Below, piece after piece: positions 60,735-64,000 of a stretch of 64,000 bases of DNA (its first letter is position 1; every line of letters starts with the position of its first letter). Source of the DNA: Gadus chalcogrammus (taxonomy: Eukaryota; Chordata; Actinopteri; Gadiformes; Gadidae). Below the pieces are notes generated by a model. That model had not been told where the DNA came from. It saw only the letters and a program-made list of their open reading frames with translations, and did no database searches. The position numbers were made by a program, and so were the translations under genes. The DNA lies in assembly GCF_026213295.1 (NCBI RefSeq), contig NC_079427.1:34628846-34692845 (forward strand). The letters are read 5' to 3'.

Positions 60735-62161
60735 AGGGGTCCAAGCCAACAGGTTGGATCCCTATTGTTTTTGTAAGGATTATTATTATTATTATTCCCC
60801 CCCTAGAAGTGTGCCCACAGCCCAAACCGTAAATGGTGCAGACATGCCAAATGCATGACTAGATCAAGATCCGTGGCGACTACGCAGACGACAAAATCCA
60901 GACATGCCGGCCACTAGGTGGCGCTATACCAAGGAATACGCGTTTGGGGCTATAACTCCCACACCGAACCTCCCACAGTCAAAAACGTTATACCCACAGA
61001 TGCACTGGAGTCTGCTGCATCTTTTGGGCTAGGCCACGCCCATTTGCGTCTATGAATATTTTTCGCTAAATCGCGAAAACCGCAAAACAGTTTTTTCCCT
61101 ACTCCTCCCACATTTCTTGACCAATCAACACCAAACTTCGCAGACGACATCTTCAGACGCACACGCAAAGGAATCATCAACAGTTTTTTGATCCGACCTT
61201 CGACGACGAAACGGTAGCGTTTTGAATATTTGTTTATTGGCTACGTTTACGTCAAAACGCAAAAATTCAAAGAATACCAAAAGTAGACGTCGGATCAAGT
61301 CCAAATTTTAGACACATGTCGGTGCTACCCTTAATGGCGTTCAATAAAGAATTCGGAATATTTCGCCATTAGGGGGCGCAATAAACGAGGAAATTGTATA
61401 TCTTCTAATTGGCCGACGGAATGTTCTTCAAACTATAAGGGAACCATCAAGGGGCAAACCCGAGTCTATATAAAAAATATGGCCAAGAATTAATAATGTA
61501 GGCGGGAGTTATTTGGCAAAGGAAAATTGTCTTTGGAAAATTTTGCCAACAGGGCGGCGCCAAAAAACGACGAAATAATATATCTCCTATTTGGCCAATG
61601 GAATGTTCTGAAAACGCGTTTTAGGCTATAACTCCCACACCAAAGCTCCCACAGTCAAAAACGTTATACGCACAGATTCACTGGAGTCAGCTGCATCTTT
61701 TGGCATAGGCCAGGCCCATTTGCGTCAGTATTTTCTTTATGCAAAATCGCAAAAACAGCTAAACTGCCTTTTCGCTACTCCTCCCACATTTCTTGCCCAA
61801 TTGACACCAAACTTTGCACACGACATCTTCAGACGCACACTACAAGAAATCAGCAAAACTATTTTGATCCGACCATCGTTGACGAAACGGTAGCGTTTTG
61901 AATATATGTTTTGCGTTGCAAATCAGTAAAAACTATTTTGATCCAACCGTCGACGACTAAACGGTAGCGGAAAATGCGTTTGGGGCCGAAACTCCCACAC
62001 TGAACCTCTCACAGTCAAAACCTTTATATCCACAGGTTGTTCACGGTAGCGTTTTGAATACCTGCTTCGCGTTGTGCCGGCGAAATGCACATTTCTTGTC
62101 GCGTTGTGCCGGCGAAATGCACACTTCTTGGACCCCTGCATAACTGCTTGCAGTTCTAGTT
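60735..62161 (+). mobile_element. Family A unit, long class
   Basis: Module at 60735, (ATT)n, two cores, bridge and complete 3' end. Confidence 0.88.
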
Positions 62162-63650
62162 ATACTTCCTTCCCTAAAAGTGGGCCCACACCCCAAACCG
62201 TAATGGTGCGGACACGCCAATTGCATGACTAGATCCAGGTCTGTGATGTGTACGCAGACGACAAAATCCGGACACGCCGGTCACTAGGTGGCGCTATACC
62301 AAGGAATACGCGTTTGGGGCTATAACTCCCACACCGAACCTCCCACAGTCAAAAACGTTATACCCACAGATCCACTGGAGTGTGCTGCATCTTTTGGGCT
62401 AGGCCACGCCCATTTGCGTCTATGAATATTTTTCGCTAAATCGCGAAAACCGCAAAACAGTTTTTTCCCTACTCCTCCCACATTTCTTGACCAATCAACA
62501 CCAAACTTTGCACACGACATCTTCCTACGCACACGCAAAGGAATCATCAACAGTTTTTTTATCCGACCTTCGACGACGAAACGTTAGCGTTTGAATATTT
62601 GTTTATTGGCTACGTTTTACGTCGAAACGCAAAAATTCAAAGAATACCAAAAGTAGACGTCGGATCAAGTCCAGATTTTAGACACATGTCGGTGCTACCC
62701 TTAATGGCGTTCAATAAAGAATTCGGAATATTTCGCTATTAGGGGGCGCAATAAACGAGGAAATTGTATATCTTCTAATTGGCCGAAGGAATGTTCTTCA
62801 AACTATAAGGGAACCATCAAGGGGCAAACCCGAGTCTATATAAAAAATATGGCCAAGAATTATTAATGTGGGCGGGAGTTATTTGGCAAAGGAAAATTGT
62901 CTTTGGAAAATTTCGCCACAAGGGGTCGCAAAAAAACGACGAAATAATATATCTCCTAACTGGCCAATGGAATGTTCTCAAAACGCGTTTTGGGCTATAA
63001 CTCCCACAACGAACCTCCCACATTCAAAACCTCGTACACACAGATTCACTGGAGTCTGCTGCATCTTTTGGCATAGGCCACGCCCATTTGCGTCTATAAT
63101 TTTTTTTTCGCAAAATCGCGAAAACCGCAAAACTGTTTTTTTCGCTACTCCTCCCACATTTCTTGACCAATCGACACAAAACTTTGCACACGACATCTTC
63201 AGACGCACACGCAAAGAAATCATATACAGTTTTTTGATCCGACCTTCGACGACGAAACGATAGCATTTTGAATATTCTTTTATTAGCTAAATTAGACGTG
63301 GAAAATCAAAAATACAAAAAAATCCAAAATTAGACATCGGATCGAGTCCAAATTCTACACACATGTTGGTGCTAACCTTAAGGACGTTCGATAAAAATTT
63401 CGGAAATTCCGCCAATTAGGGGGCGCAATAAACGAGGAAATTGTATATCTTCTACAAAATTTCGCCGCAAAAACGCTACACTGACTTCTCGCTACTCCTA
63501 CCACAGTCAAATCCTTTGTATCCACAGGTTCAGGGTAGCGTTTTCAACACATGCTTCGCGATGTGCCGGCGAAATGCACATTTCTTGTCGCGTTGTGCCG
63601 GCGAAATGCACACTTCTTGGACCCCTGCATAACTGCTTGCAGTTCTAGTT
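62162..63650 (+). mobile_element. Family A composite unit (long front, short back)
   Basis: Long-class front with bridge. At about 62990-63010 (GGCTATAACTCCCACAACG) it enters a complete short-class core and tail instead of the usual second core, giving 1489 bp and a third CTCF-like site at about 63415. The switch lies in a string present in both cores. Confidence 0.82.
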
Positions 63651-64000
63651 AGGGTCCAAGCCAACAGGTTGATCCCTATTGTTTTTGTAGCGATTCTTCT
63701 TATTCTTCCCGCGGTGAAAGTGGAACTGCAGCCCAAACCGTAAATGGTGCACACGCGCCAATTACATGACTAGATCCAGAATCGGCACCGCTACTCAGAT
63801 AACAAAATCCAGACACGCCGGTCCCTAGGTGGCGCTATACCAAGGAATACGCGTTTGGGGCTATAACTCCCACACCGAACCTCCCACAGTCAAAAAACTT
63901 GTACAGCACATATTCACTGAGTCTGCTGCATCTTTTGGCATAGGCCACAGCCCATTTGCGTCTATGAATATTTTTCGCAAAATCGCGAAAACCGCAAAAC
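63651..64000 (+). mobile_element. Family A unit, cut by window edge
   Basis: The 5' module at 63651 is missing single bases (AGGGTCCAAG, GGTTGATCCC). Body starts CTTCCCGCGGTGAAAGTGG, as at 17554, and continues past the window. Confidence 0.82.

Overview
No protein-coding gene, tRNA, rRNA or CRISPR array can be supported anywhere in this window. All 64 kb is a dense head-to-tail array of two non-autonomous repeat families plus one inserted solo-LTR-like element. The AT-rich microsatellite tails, vertebrate-type splice and promoter signals and the repeat style suggest a vertebrate nuclear genome, most likely a ray-finned fish. That is recognition from memory, not proof.

Layout. Positions 1-20275 and 41549-64000 are two arms of one family A array (about 45 whole, truncated or recombinant units). 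Positions 20276-41548 are a 21-kb block of 14 units of family B, set between stacked family A 5' modules. Every recognisable unit of both families points the same way (+). Family A has three main length classes: short (about 0.82-0.86 kb), mid (about 1.0-1.2 kb) and long (about 1.37-1.43 kb). Mid and long units carry an extra bridge segment with a TATA-like box. Long units also carry a second copy of the core. Family B has a short form (about 1.2-1.37 kb) and a long form (about 1.6-1.7 kb). Both B forms contain an internal 288-bp duplication.

Both families share one terminal design: a 5' module with an 11-12 bp inverted repeat and a small hairpin, the shared string CCTATTGTTWTTGTAMGRATT, a (TTA)n microsatellite, a body, the inverted repeat again near the 3' end, and a terminal hairpin with core CTGCTYGCAG. 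Junctions fall at TT dinucleotides and no target-site duplication is visible. This matches the known structure of Helentron/Helitron2-derived non-autonomous elements (HINEs), which move by rolling circle. No Rep/helicase gene is present, so the elements would need help in trans.

The most interesting signal is regulatory. Nearly every unit carries two close matches to the vertebrate CTCF motif, all in one orientation, giving roughly one hundred predicted sites. Family B adds a CRE palindrome, a YY1-type motif and a nuclear-receptor DR1 that abuts the CTCF-like core. If bound, this array would be a very dense one-way CTCF platform spread by a rolling-circle element. A 658-bp TG...CA insertion with a 5-bp duplication (22757-23414) interrupts one B unit, and uninterrupted sites survive in sister units. 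The interval of about 9.6-16.2 kb is unusually rich in one-base indels and may be a poor consensus.
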